From Acidimicrobiia bacterium (GTDB lineage: Bacteria > Actinomycetota > Acidimicrobiia > IMCC26256 > PALSA-555), in NCBI GenBank assembly GCA_040881685.1, contig JBBECS010000017.1, positions 1 to 52,956 on the forward strand: a stretch of 52,956 bases of DNA. Direction: 5' to 3'. The notes beneath the pieces are model-generated. The model saw only the letters and a program-made list of their open reading frames with translations, did not search any database and was not told where the DNA came from. The position numbers and the translations under genes are program-made. This document shows, piece by piece, positions 1-6,935 of this stretch (the stretch's first letter is position 1; each line of letters begins with the position of its first letter).

Positions 1-221
1 CCGGAGCAGGAGCCGTCGCCTGCGACGGCGACCAATGGAGGCGCATGGGCCCGAGGAACCTTCAGGCGCGCCCCGCACTTCCCCGAACGAGGCGTGCCGT
101 CGAGCACCTCGGGCCCGATGACGCCGGTGGCCCGTGGAACGGGCTGCCGCACCGGAACCCGTCGGCGCCGGCGAGGCACCCGACACACCGCGGCGCCAAC
201 CATGACGGGGCGCCCGACGGT
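1..221. other. No confident gene; left edge of window
   Basis: No gene can be supported here. A minus-strand frame from an ATG at 203 stays open to the window edge (67 codons), but it is Arg/Pro-rich, has no ribosome binding site and matches no family I recognise. It could be the start of a gene running off the window or a chance open frame. Bases 21-34 (TGCGACGGCGACCA) are the exact reverse complement of 14 bases inside the insertion in the methyltransferase gene at 4138-4151. Confidence 0.3.
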
Positions 222-665
222 CTAGCGGCGATACGAGAGCCGCACGATGGGCTGGAACCAGGTCTCGACCAGCTCGTACAGAACCCCGATGATGCGGTCG
301 AGCTCAGCCTCGGTGAGATGCTCGAGCGCGACCCGGCCGGTCAGGTAGAGGTCGCCGTCGGGGCCGATCGAGAACCGCGCGCCATACATGGTGTGGTTGC
401 GCTGGAGCACGAAGCGGTACAGGTCGAGGTGGTTCGTCGGTGGGTCGGGGAGGAAGTAAACCTCGTAGCGCAGCGTGCGCTGGTGCAGGTCGAAGTAGAT
501 CGTCGTCGCGTCGCGGCCGTCGCACCCGAAGCGCACGTACCAGCGACGAAGCTCGGGGTCGTACTCGACGGTCTGGATGTACGACTCGGCCGCGACCGGT
601 CCTTCGAGGTGAGCCGCGATCAGCGCGTGCGCGGCCCGCTCGCGTGCGTCGAGATCTTCCATCAT
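222..665 (-). CDS. YbjN domain-containing protein
   Basis: A 147-aa soluble protein of the YbjN family, which resembles type III secretion chaperones. The sequence shows the typical alternation of short aromatic-rich strands (ESYIQTVEYD, WYVRFGCDG) and a C-terminal helix ending in ETWFQPIVRLSYRR. The gene follows mshA in the same direction, as the YbjN gene does in mycobacteria (Rv0487 after mshA Rv0486), which supports the call. Two adjacent ATGs (665 and 662) are possible starts; the frame stays open further upstream, but that stretch is repeat sequence. The biochemical function in actinobacteria is unknown; a chaperone-like or regulatory role is only inferred from the fold family. Confidence 0.85.
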   Translation of the reverse strand: MMEDLDARERAAHALIAAHLEGPVAAESYIQTVEYDPELRRWYVRFGCDGRDATTIYFDLHQRTLRYEVYFLPDPPTNHLDLYRFVLQRNHTMYGARFSIGPDGDLYLTGRVALEHLTEAELDRIIGVLYELVETWFQPIVRLSYRR

Positions 666-696
666 TCCCGCTCGACAGGCCGCTCGGGCCACGCGC

Positions 697-723
697 GCTG
701 CGGCGCAAGGTACCTGCGCCGCG
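697..723. repeat. Partial copy of dispersed palindromic element
   Basis: A perfect palindrome with arms CGGCGCA and TGCGCCG around AGGTACC lies in the 76-bp gap between mshA and ybjN. It matches the palindrome of the 99-nt elements at 3607 and 19133, but the promoter hexamer and the upstream core are not intact here. Confidence 0.6.
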
Positions 724-741
724 GACGCTCACTTGGCTCGC

Positions 742-1965
742 TCAGGCGCACTGCACGAGCTCGCGTGCACCCACATCGGTGTAGAGGCGACGCAGGCGGG
801 CTGCGGTGATGCTCCACGCGTAGCGATGCGAGCGCGCAACCGCGGTCACACCCATTTGGGCTGCGAGCACGTCGTCCCCAAGAAGTCGCGCCACCGGCTC
901 CGCGTAGTCCGGCGCGGCACGTCCGGGCACGAGGAAGCCAGTCTCTCCGTCGGCAATCAGCGATCGCAAGCCGCCCACCTCGGATGCCACCACCGGCGTC
1001 CCACAGGCTGCGGCTTCGAGTGCGACCAAGCCAAACGACTCGGTGCGCGACGGCACGATGCATACGTTGGCCGCGCGGTACCAGTCAGCGAGCGCGGCGT
1101 GAGGCTGCGGCGCAACCCAGCGGACACGATCCTCGACGCCGAGATCAGCCGCGAGCTCGTGCAGTCGCACCAGCTCGTGCGTCCCATCGGCTCCGCTCGG
1201 CCCCCCCACGACGACGAGCACCGCGCGCTCGTCGGCGAGTGCCGCGAGACAGCGCAGCGCGAGGTCGGCCCCCTTGAGCGGTTGGATCCGACCCACGAAG
1301 AGCAGCAGCGGCTCGGTGCCGAGCGAGAGCCGGCGGCGCGCCTCAGCGCGGTCGCCGGGCGAGAACATGGAGTGGTCGACGCCGGGAGGGATCACCTCGA
1401 CGCGGGAGAGGTCGGCGTCGAGCGCCGCGACCAGCTCATCGCGCTCGTCGGTCGTCGACGCCACAACGCGATCGGTGCAAGCGACGACTTCACCCTCCAC
1501 CCGGTGCCGCTCGGGCGGGTCGTCGCCCACGCCAGCCGCGGCCTTCGTGCGCGCCAGCGTGTGGAACGTGGTGACGAGCGGCAGGTCGAGCTCATGCTTG
1601 AGTCGGTGCCCGACCGCGCCGGAAATCCAATAGTGGGCGTGCAGGGCGTCGAAGTTGTCGGTGCCGGTGAGGTGGCGACGCCCGGCAACCACGAGCTCGT
1701 CCACCAGCGAGGGGAGCGCCTCCTTGGCCACGACGTCGCGGGGTCCCGCGTCGAGGTGCACTACCCGAAAGCCTGGTTCGACGTCGACGATCGGGGGCTG
1801 CTCGGCGTGCTCGGCGCGAGTGAGCACATCGCACTCGACACCGGCGCGGGCGAGTGCCGATGCCAGTGATTGGACGTAGACGTTCATCCCGCCACCGTCG
1901 CCGGCACCCGGTTGAGCGAGGGGCGACGTGTGCAGGCTGAGCATCGCGATACGACGAACCGACAT
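742..1965 (-). CDS. mshA: D-inositol-3-phosphate glycosyltransferase MshA (mycothiol biosynthesis)
   Basis: A 407-aa GT-B glycosyltransferase of family GT4. MshA transfers GlcNAc from UDP-GlcNAc to 1L-myo-inositol-1-phosphate, the first committed step of mycothiol synthesis in the cytoplasm. The N-terminal half carries the sugar-acceptor signature (SLHTSPLAQPG, GGMNVYV), HYWISG and the TFHTLARTK segment. The C-terminal half has VGRIQPLKG and the E-x7-E nucleotide-sugar motif in RTESFGLVALEAAACG. Length matches the family (about 400-480 aa). It starts 24 nt after the XRE gene and is followed by ybjN, so it is probably the third gene of an rsiG-xre-mshA-ybjN operon. Other GT4 enzymes are similar, but the N-terminal motif and the ybjN neighbour favour MshA. 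Confidence 0.9.
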   Translation of the reverse strand: MSVRRIAMLSLHTSPLAQPGAGDGGGMNVYVQSLASALARAGVECDVLTRAEHAEQPPIVDVEPGFRVVHLDAGPRDVVAKEALPSLVDELVVAGRRHLTGTDNFDALHAHYWISGAVGHRLKHELDLPLVTTFHTLARTKAAAGVGDDPPERHRVEGEVVACTDRVVASTTDERDELVAALDADLSRVEVIPPGVDHSMFSPGDRAEARRRLSLGTEPLLLFVGRIQPLKGADLALRCLAALADERAVLVVVGGPSGADGTHELVRLHELAADLGVEDRVRWVAPQPHAALADWYRAANVCIVPSRTESFGLVALEAAACGTPVVASEVGGLRSLIADGETGFLVPGRAAPDYAEPVARLLGDDVLAAQMGVTAVARSHRYAWSITAARLRRLYTDVGARELVQCA

Positions 1966-1989
1966 GAGAACCCGAGTCTACGTTTCGGA

Positions 1990-2340
1990 TTACCGGTTCT
2001 CGGCCTGGAACGACCGGTAGACCTCGATGAGGGCTTGCTTCTGCCGGTCGGTGAGCGTGGAGTCACGCAGGACCTCTTGTTCCACGTCCTGGTGCTCACC
2101 CCGAGCCTCGAGGATGCCGGCGCGCACGTACAGCGTCTCGGCTGAGATGCGCAATGCCTTCGCGATCTGCTGAAGGATCTCGGCGCTCGGCTTGCGCAAC
2201 CCCCGCTCGATCTGGCTGAGATACGGGTTCGAGATCCCGGCGCGGTCGCTCAGGCTTCGGAGCGACAGCCGCGCGTTCCTCCGTTGGTCGCGGATGAACG
2301 ATCCGAGGTCGCGCAGTCGTTGTTCGATCGCGTCGGGCAC
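1990..2340 (-). CDS. XRE-family DNA-binding regulator
   Basis: A 116-aa protein with an N-terminal Cro/CI-type helix-turn-helix at about residues 15-70 (LRSLSDRAGISNPYLSQIER is the recognition region). The C-terminal tail (LRDSTLTDRQKQALIEVYRS) is charged and helical and is seen in the small actinobacterial regulators related to M. tuberculosis Rv0474. It lies 10 nt after the RsiG-like gene and 24 nt before mshA, so all are probably co-transcribed. No ligand domain is visible. The target is unknown; autoregulation of the operon is possible but not shown. Confidence 0.85.
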   Translation of the reverse strand: MPDAIEQRLRDLGSFIRDQRRNARLSLRSLSDRAGISNPYLSQIERGLRKPSAEILQQIAKALRISAETLYVRAGILEARGEHQDVEQEVLRDSTLTDRQKQALIEVYRSFQAENR

Positions 2341-2350
2341 CGGCGTGCCG

Positions 2351-2869
2351 CTACCCGTGGTCGACCTTGTGCCGCTCCGTGAGGTCGGCCTCGATCGCGT
2401 CGATCACGCGGTGCAGGGCCCGGCGCTTCCCCGACACTTCCGTCTCGAGCTCGCGTAGCTGCTCGAGCGTCGAGCGAAGCTCCTCTTCGGAGAGCGTCGG
2501 CAGGTTCAAGAGCGTGGCATCGGTGATGAGTCGCTCGAGCCCCCGCCGCCACGGGATCACCGGGGCCGGACCGAGATGCCGCGGCAGACGGCTCGACGAC
2601 TGCGAGGAACGGGGCGTGTCGTCCGCAAGGATCTGGGGAAGCGCGGCGATGAGGTCGCCAATCGATCCGCCTCGTGTGCGTCGGTCGAGCTCGGCTTCGA
2701 CGATGTCGATGCGCGCCTGAGCGAGGCGGCGGACGTACGAGACCTCGGTCTCGACTGCGAGGCACTCCTCGTGCAGCGCGCGTACGCCATCGAGGTCGAG
2801 TCCGCCGAGGTCGTCGAGATACGACGGCTCGAGCATCACATCGAGGCGGCGTCGGTGGCCGGCCGGCAT
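2351..2869 (-). CDS. rsiG: RsiG-like c-di-GMP-binding anti-sigma factor
   Basis: A 172-aa helical protein matching Streptomyces RsiG (older name AmfC), which with c-di-GMP holds the sigma factor WhiG inactive. RsiG binds c-di-GMP with two copies of E-x3-S-x2-R-x3-Q-x3-D, one on each strand of an antiparallel coiled coil. Here the first copy is intact (E40, S44, R47, Q51, D55) and the second is E142, S146, R149, H153, D157, so Gln is replaced by His. The opening ([17 protein letters not shown]) is also typical. I chose the ATG at 2869 because TACTCT lies 7 nt upstream, which fits a leaderless start; an ATG at 2935 would add 22 residues. No whiG-like sigma gene is in the window. Confidence 0.82.
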   Translation of the reverse strand: MPAGHRRRLDVMLEPSYLDDLGGLDLDGVRALHEECLAVETEVSYVRRLAQARIDIVEAELDRRTRGGSIGDLIAALPQILADDTPRSSQSSSRLPRHLGPAPVIPWRRGLERLITDATLLNLPTLSEEELRSTLEQLRELETEVSGKRRALHRVIDAIEADLTERHKVDHG

Positions 2870-2876
2870 CCCGTCG

Positions 2877-2882
2877 AGAGTA
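2877..2882 (-). promoter_or_regulatory. Predicted -10 hexamer for rsiG (leaderless)
   Basis: TACTCT on the minus strand ends 7 nt before the rsiG ATG, so transcription would begin at or next to the start codon. No good -35 is visible. Confidence 0.45.
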
Positions 2883-2972
2883 CCAGCGGGTCCGCGGGCG
2901 CCTGCTTCTTGGCGCGACCTGGCCAGGTGTGCCAACCGCCAGAATGGGGAAGAACCTCAAAGGAGGTTGATC

Positions 2973-3596
2973 GTGTTGAAGTACTCGTTGCCGGAGCTGG
3001 CGTACGACTACGGCGCGCTGGAGCCGCACCTTTCTGGACGCATCCTCGAGCTCCACCACGGCAAGCACCACAAGGCCTACGTCGACGGCGCCAACACCGT
3101 CTTGGAGAAGCTCGCGGACGCGCGCGAGTCCGGCGACTTCGGCTCGATCAACCAGTTGGAGAAGAACCTCGCGTTCCACTTGTCCGGGCACATCCTGCAC
3201 TCGATCTTCTGGAAGAACCTCGACCCTGGAGGCGGCGGCAAGCCGACCGGCGAGCTCGCGTCGGCCGTCGACGACAACCTCGGATCGTTCGAAGCGTGCA
3301 AGGCGCAGCTCACCGAAGCGGCAATGAACGTGCAGGGGTCGGGTTGGGGTGCCCTGTCGTGGGAGCCCGTCGGGAAGCGGCTCATCGTCGAGCAGGTGTA
3401 CGACCACCAGGGCAACGTCGGCCAAGGTGGTCCGCCCCTCCTCGTGCTCGACATGTGGGAGCACGCCTACTACCTCCAGTACGAGAACCGGAAGGCGGAG
3501 TGGGTCGGCGCGTTCTGGGAGCTCGTCGACTGGGACGACGTCGCCACCCGCTTCGCCAGCGCACGCAACATCGACCTCGCACTCGACGCGCAATAG
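2973..3596 (+). CDS. Superoxide dismutase (Fe/Mn family)
   Basis: A 207-aa cytoplasmic Fe/Mn superoxide dismutase that converts superoxide to oxygen and peroxide. The metal ligands are visible: the first His of ELHHGKHH (about residue 28), the His in LHSIFWKNL, and Asp and His in the signature [19 protein letters not shown] and the downstream YENRKAEW are canonical. The strong ribosome binding site AAGGAGG (2960-2966) places the start at GTG 2973; the TTG at 2967 touches the site and is too close. The gene is divergent from rsiG. Motifs alone do not settle Mn versus Fe. Confidence 0.93.
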   Translation: MLKYSLPELAYDYGALEPHLSGRILELHHGKHHKAYVDGANTVLEKLADARESGDFGSINQLEKNLAFHLSGHILHSIFWKNLDPGGGGKPTGELASAVDDNLGSFEACKAQLTEAAMNVQGSGWGALSWEPVGKRLIVEQVYDHQGNVGQGGPPLLVLDMWEHAYYLQYENRKAEWVGAFWELVDWDDVATRFASARNIDLALDAQ

Positions 3597-3606
3597 GGTC
3601 GCACAT

Positions 3607-3705
3607 CCCGCTCTCGGCGCTGCGCGCCGGGCCGCTCCCCTCCACCTCGGCGACCGGCCACCTGCGCCGCAGGGTACCTGCGGCGCGCTCGGTAGCCTCT
3701 GGCCC
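3607..3705 (+). repeat. 99-nt dispersed element with palindrome and promoter hexamer, copy A
   Basis: A composite repeat with a 47-nt core (3607-3653, beginning CCCGCTCTCGGCGC and ending CCTCGGCGA), a 10-nt gap, a 23-nt palindrome (3664-3686, GCGCCGCAGG...CCTGCGGCGC), a 6-nt gap, TAGCCT (3693-3698) and 7 nt to the GTG at 3706. By my hand alignment it is identical without gaps at about 84 of 99 positions to the copy at 19231-19133 on the other strand, where the same layout precedes another gene. Confidence 0.8.
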
Positions 3706-4617
3706 GTGAGCGGGGCCAACGCGGAGCAGCGGGCGTACTGGAACCGCGACGAAGCGCGTCATTGGGTCGAGCATCAGCGACGGTACGACGAGATGCTGGC
3801 GCCGTTCGGCGCCGCGCTCCTCGATGTGGCCGCGATCAAACCGAGCGAGCGTGTGCTCGACGTGGGCTGTGGCAATGGCGCAACCACGCGCGCCGCGGCG
3901 CGGGCCGCCAGCAGTGGATCGGCGCTCGGGGTCGATCTCTCTGAAGCAATGCTCGAGCGGGCTCGCGAGCTCGCAAAGGAAGAAGGCGTCACGAACGTCT
4001 CCTTCGAGGCGGGCGACGCGCAGACTCGTCAGTTCGACCCCGAGTTCGACTGCGCGATCAGCCGGTTCGGCGTGATGTTCTTCGACGACCCTGAGGCTGC
4101 GTTCGCCAACATCCGCAGCGGCTTGGTCCATCACCCCTGGTCGCCGTCGCAAGCTTCCGGCTCCCCGCAGAGCCCGTCGGCAAAGCCGCCACCTCTGCGA
4201 GCCGACGAGCGGGTGGCGTTCGTCGTCTGGCAGGAGCTCCTCGCCAACGAGTGGATGGCGGTGCCTGGTGCCGCCATCCTCGAGTTCGTCGAGCTCCCCA
4301 GCGCCGAGCCCGGTGCACCTGGCCCCTATGCGTTGGCCGACACTGACCGCGTGCGCGCCATCTTCGGCGCGGCGGGCTACCGCGACCTAGCGATCGGGCC
4401 GTTCTCGGCCCCGATGCTCGTCGGCGGCCGCGGCACCCTCGACGAGGCCGTCGCGTTCATGCGCAACACCGGCATGGCCCACGCCCTCCTCGATGACAAG
4501 CCGGCCGACGTGCAGGAGAAGGCACTCGCCGCAGTCCGAGACGCCTTGGAGCCGCGCACCACGGACGAAGGAGTGCTCCTCAGCGGGGCCGCCTGGCTCA
4601 TCACCGCGCGGGCGTGA
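3706..4617 (+). CDS. SAM-dependent methyltransferase with in-frame insertion
   Basis: A 303-aa class I methyltransferase. Motif I is VLDVGCGNG (about residues 50-58), the acidic end of strand 2 is GVDLSEAM, and motif II/III follows (EAGDAQ, FDCAISRFGVMFFDDP). The C-terminal half matches the family usually annotated as class I SAM-dependent methyltransferase with FVVWQELLANEWM and PYALADTDRVRAIF. Substrate is unknown. Residues 141-164 (nt 4126-4197) form a Pro/Ser-rich stretch exactly where relatives read straight through from an IRxxL helix to the VAFVVW strand, so 24 codons seem to be inserted. The GTG start directly follows the promoter-like repeat at 3607. The gene appears intact despite the insertion. 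Confidence 0.82.
   Translation: MSGANAEQRAYWNRDEARHWVEHQRRYDEMLAPFGAALLDVAAIKPSERVLDVGCGNGATTRAAARAASSGSALGVDLSEAMLERARELAKEEGVTNVSFEAGDAQTRQFDPEFDCAISRFGVMFFDDPEAAFANIRSGLVHHPWSPSQASGSPQSPSAKPPPLRADERVAFVVWQELLANEWMAVPGAAILEFVELPSAEPGAPGPYALADTDRVRAIFGAAGYRDLAIGPFSAPMLVGGRGTLDEAVAFMRNTGMAHALLDDKPADVQEKALAAVRDALEPRTTDEGVLLSGAAWLITARA
4126..4197. repeat. 24-codon in-frame insertion in methyltransferase
   Basis: This 72-nt stretch encodes a low-complexity Pro/Ser segment between two core elements of the Rossmann fold. It contains TGGTCGCCGTCGCA (4138-4151), which recurs inverted at the window start (21-34), followed in both places by a similar CGGCTCC. This suggests a short dispersed sequence that landed in the gene. 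Confidence 0.45.
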
Positions 4618-4860
4618 TCAGCCGCCGCTGACGGGGGGGAGCACCGCGACCTCGTCACCGTCAGCCACGGGAGTGGCATCGCCCTCGGTCGGTTCATCAC
4701 CGTTGAGCCAGACACGCGAGTGCTCCAGCACCTCGACGAACTGCGATCCGTATGCGGCGCGCGCGTGCGTGAGCACTTCGCCCACCGTCGCAGCCTCGAT
4801 GTCCTCCGACGCGGTGCCCGCGGCGTCTCGCGCGGCTGCGAACAACCGCAGCCGAACCAT
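4618..4860 (-). CDS. MoaD/ThiS family ubiquitin-like sulfur carrier
   Basis: An 80-aa beta-grasp protein that begins VRLRLFAAARDAAG, carries LNGDEPTEGDATPVADGDEVAVLPPVSGG and ends in Gly-Gly. The terminal diglycine is what MoeB/ThiF-type enzymes adenylate before sulfur is loaded as a thiocarboxylate, for molybdopterin or thiamine-related synthesis. FAAARDAAG and AVLPPVSGG resemble MoaD more than ThiS. The ATG at 4860 gives the family length; the frame is open for 16 more codons upstream. It lies 10 nt after a small coiled-coil ORF. A molybdenum hydroxylase large subunit is encoded at 30-32 kb, but no other cofactor genes are near. Confidence 0.82.
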   Translation of the reverse strand: MVRLRLFAAARDAAGTASEDIEAATVGEVLTHARAAYGSQFVEVLEHSRVWLNGDEPTEGDATPVADGDEVAVLPPVSGG

Positions 4861-4870
4861 CGGCACTGCG

Positions 4871-4990
4871 CTATTCGTCCGGCGGGCCGTCGACGATCTC
4901 GAGCTCACGCTCCAGCGCCGCGAGCTCGCGCTCGAGCGCTTCGAGATCGGTGAGGTCGCGATCCTGCTCCGGTTCCGGCTGCGGTCCCAC
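4871..4990 (-). CDS. Small coiled-coil protein, 39 aa
   Basis: A short ORF starting with GTG at 4990. The product is acidic and has a heptad-like helix (DLTDLEALERELAALERELE) followed by IVDGPPDE. I do not recognise a family, though actinobacteria encode many short Glu/Leu helical proteins of this type. Support: TACGCT lies exactly 7 nt upstream of the GTG, the leaderless pattern seen for many genes here; it sits 10 nt before the MoaD-like gene in the same direction; and codon third positions are nearly all G or C. Function unknown; a partner of the sulfur carrier is only a guess. Confidence 0.5.
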   Translation of the reverse strand: MGPQPEPEQDRDLTDLEALERELAALERELEIVDGPPDE

Positions 4991-4997
4991 GTGGGTC

Positions 4998-5003
4998 AGC
5001 GTA
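4998..5003 (-). promoter_or_regulatory. Predicted -10 hexamer for small ORF and moaD-like gene
   Basis: TACGCT on the minus strand lies 7 nt before the GTG at 4990. It would drive a leaderless transcript covering the 39-aa ORF and the MoaD/ThiS gene. Confidence 0.4.
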
Positions 5004-5021
5004 GGCCGTACTCAGATCCTT

Positions 5022-5070
5022 CCCGCTCTCGGCGCCTGCGGCGCCGGGCCGCTCCTCTCTACCTCGGCGA
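5022..5070 (+). repeat. Dispersed element, core-only copy
   Basis: CCCGCTCTCGGCGC, then GCCGGGCCGCTCC and ending ACCTCGGCGA, matching the core of the elements at 3607 and 19185. The palindrome and TARCCT parts are absent. It lies in the gap between the Lon-like gene and the small ORF. Confidence 0.65.
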
Positions 5071-5085
5071 ACGCTCGCGGCTCCC

Positions 5086-5703
5086 TCAGTCACCCGACAG
5101 GCGCAGCTCGAGCACCGCGCACTCCTCAGTGAGGATCTCCTGGAGCCGTTGGAGGCGCTCGCCGGTGTCATCGATCTCGAGCAGGTGCTGCGCATCGAGT
5201 GGGCCAACGGGCGCGAGCGCCGCCGCCTGGTACGACGCAAGCTGCGGGTCGTCGTCGAGCTGTACGTCGAGTGGCGCAGCGAGGTCACCGAGCTCGACGT
5301 GCATCGCGAGCACTCGACGGAGGAGCGCGCCGACATCGCTGACGAGGTCGAGCGAGCCCGACGTCGTCGTGTCTTCGAGTCGTGCGACGCGAGCGAGCGG
5401 GTAGGGATCGTCGGCCAGCCATTCAAGCACCCGCAGTCGTTCCGTCCCTACGTTGACGAGCACCCAGCGGCCGTCCTCGAGCTGTCCGGCCTGCACGATG
5501 CGCGCCACCGTTCCGACGTCGAAGCGCGTGTCGCCGCCACCCACCTCGTGACCGCGTTCGATGAGCACCACGCCGAACTCACGATCACCGGCCAGGCATC
5601 GCTCCGTGAGCTCGCGGTAGCGCGGCTCGAATACATGCAGCGGGAGCACGGCGTTCGGAAACAGCACCGAACCGAGCGGGAACATCGGCAGCGACTCGCT
5701 CAC
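5086..5703 (-). CDS. LON peptidase substrate-binding (N-terminal) domain protein
   Basis: A 205-aa protein consisting only of a Lon N-terminal substrate-recognition (LON/PUA-like) domain. The signature is visible at the start: LPMFPLGSVLFPNAVLPLHVFEPRYRELTERCL, followed by FGVVLIERG and the GTVARI strand. There is no AAA+ or Ser-Lys protease part, as in other stand-alone bacterial members whose role is unknown. The C-terminal half is helical. It begins 5 nt after the SirB1-like gene, so the two are probably co-transcribed. It might deliver or bind substrates, but no partner is indicated by context. Confidence 0.88.
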   Translation of the reverse strand: MSESLPMFPLGSVLFPNAVLPLHVFEPRYRELTERCLAGDREFGVVLIERGHEVGGGDTRFDVGTVARIVQAGQLEDGRWVLVNVGTERLRVLEWLADDPYPLARVARLEDTTTSGSLDLVSDVGALLRRVLAMHVELGDLAAPLDVQLDDDPQLASYQAAALAPVGPLDAQHLLEIDDTGERLQRLQEILTEECAVLELRLSGD

Positions 5704-5708
5704 CGCGG

Positions 5709-6476
5709 TCAGTTCGCCCGCGCGCGGTATGCCGCCGCGTCCCGCTCGACCCGACTCGCGGCCGGACCGTCGAGCTCATCGGCGATCGCGGCAAGCTCGA
5801 TAGCGGCTTCTTCGAATCGACCCAGCGTGCCGAGCAGCGCGGCCGCCTCGCGTCGCTCGCTGGGCGAGACACCGGGCACTCGCAAACGAAGCCTCACCGC
5901 CCAGACCGCGCTCACCGGGTCGAGCAGCACGTATGACCGCACGAGGTTGGCGAGCATCCGAGCGAGGATCGCGTGCGAGCCCACCGGCTCGAGATACTCG
6001 GAGAGGAACGCCGCGTCGCCCTGCGTCGCGCTGAACCGCTCACGGCATCCGTCCTCATCCAGGCGCTCGCCACCGTGAAACGGGTCGAAGAACGTGCCGG
6101 TCTCGGCGCGCACGAGGAAGTGCCCCGGCATGCCGATCCCCACGAGACCGAGTCCGAGTCGCCGGCCGACTTCGATCATGAGGACGCTTAGCGTGATCGG
6201 AAGCCCAAGCCGCCGGTCGAGCACCTCATCGAGGAGCGAATTCCGTGGGTCCGAGTACTCGACCGAGTTGCCAACGAAACCGCGCTCGACGAACAAGTAC
6301 GTGGAGAGCGCGTCAGCGGCGGGTGGAGCGCCGGCCGCGAGCTCGTCGAGGCGCGCGAGCTGTTCCTCGACGTCGACGCCGTGATCGTGCGCGGCGATGA
6401 GGAGCGCGGCCTCGTCGAGCGGCACGTCTTGATCGGCGCGCTGCACGATCTCGGTGAACCGCTCGGTCGGATCCAT
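5709..6476 (-). CDS. SirB1/transglutaminase-like protein
   Basis: A 255-aa protein of the SirB1 N-terminal (transglutaminase-like) family. Diagnostic segments are YSDPRNSLLDEVLDRRLGLP, ITLSVLMIEVGRRLGL and GMPGHFLVR, then FDPFHGGERL. The C-terminal 90 residues form TPR-like helices (ARMLANLVRSYVLL, REAAALLGTLGRFEEA). Members occur widely and have no firm biochemical role. The ATG at 6476 is preceded at 8 nt by TACCGT, which fits a leaderless start. It is divergent from the fur gene, with only 25 bp between the two start codons, so the promoters overlap and Fur may influence this operon. Confidence 0.8.
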   Translation of the reverse strand: MDPTERFTEIVQRADQDVPLDEAALLIAAHDHGVDVEEQLARLDELAAGAPPAADALSTYLFVERGFVGNSVEYSDPRNSLLDEVLDRRLGLPITLSVLMIEVGRRLGLGLVGIGMPGHFLVRAETGTFFDPFHGGERLDEDGCRERFSATQGDAAFLSEYLEPVGSHAILARMLANLVRSYVLLDPVSAVWAVRLRLRVPGVSPSERREAAALLGTLGRFEEAAIELAAIADELDGPAASRVERDAAAYRARAN

Positions 6477-6484
6477 CCGGTGCG

Positions 6485-6494
6485 ACGGTACACT
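6485..6494. promoter_or_regulatory. Overlapping divergent -10 hexamers, SirB1-like gene and fur
   Basis: TACCGT on the minus strand (6490-6485) sits 8 nt before the ATG at 6476. TACACT on the plus strand (6489-6494) sits 7 nt before the GTG at 6502. The hexamers share the self-complementary TA, so polymerase probably cannot occupy both at once. Confidence 0.45.
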
Positions 6495-6501
6495 CGCCGG
6501 T

Positions 6502-6933
6502 GTGCCACCCGATCTGCGCGAGGAGATCTCGACGCGCCTGCGTCGGGTACACCAGCGGCTGACACCCAAGCGCGCTGCGATCGTGGACGTGCTCGCAGCT
6601 GCCACTCGGCCGCTCGCGCTCCCCGAGATCCTGGACGCCGGCGACGGGCTCGCGCAGAGCTCGGTGTACCGAAATCTCGTGGTGCTCGAGCAAGCCGGCG
6701 TGGTCCACCGAATCGTGACCAACGAGTTCGCTCGGTTCGAGCTCGCAGAGGAGCTCACCGGTCACCACCATCACCTGATCTGCACGAGCTGCGGAGCCGT
6801 CGAGGACGTGCCGGCGTCGTCAGGCTTGGAAGCGTCGCTCGCCGACGCGGTGGCGCTCGTCGAGAGCACCACGGGCTTCCGAACGAAGGCGCACCGCATC
6901 GACCTCGTCGGCCTCTGCCGACGCTGCGTCTAG
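6502..6933 (+). CDS. Fur-family metal-responsive repressor
   Basis: A 143-aa Fur-family protein with an N-terminal winged helix (RLTPKRAAIVDVL, AQSSVYRNLVVLEQAGVVHR) and a C-terminal dimer domain with the sensing stretch GHHHHLICTSCG. Structural zinc Cys pairs are CTSC and CRRC at the extreme C terminus. Length is typical (130-150 aa). Start chosen at GTG 6502 because TACACT lies 7 nt upstream; an ATG 48 nt earlier would lie inside the divergent gene. Iron (Fur), zinc (Zur) and peroxide (PerR) types cannot be told apart safely. A Fur/Zur-type operator lies in front of znuCB at 11.75 kb in this window, making a zinc role attractive but unproven. Confidence 0.88.
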   Translation: MPPDLREEISTRLRRVHQRLTPKRAAIVDVLAAATRPLALPEILDAGDGLAQSSVYRNLVVLEQAGVVHRIVTNEFARFELAEELTGHHHHLICTSCGAVEDVPASSGLEASLADAVALVESTTGFRTKAHRIDLVGLCRRCV

Positions 6934-6935
6934 GC

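Noticed and set aside
45-809. A 254-codon plus-strand frame at the left edge
   Set aside because: It is antisense to ybjN and the end of mshA and has no family features.
2967-2972. TTG 2967 as the superoxide dismutase start
   Set aside because: It directly abuts the AAGGAGG ribosome binding site, leaving no spacer; GTG 2973 has a 6-nt spacer.
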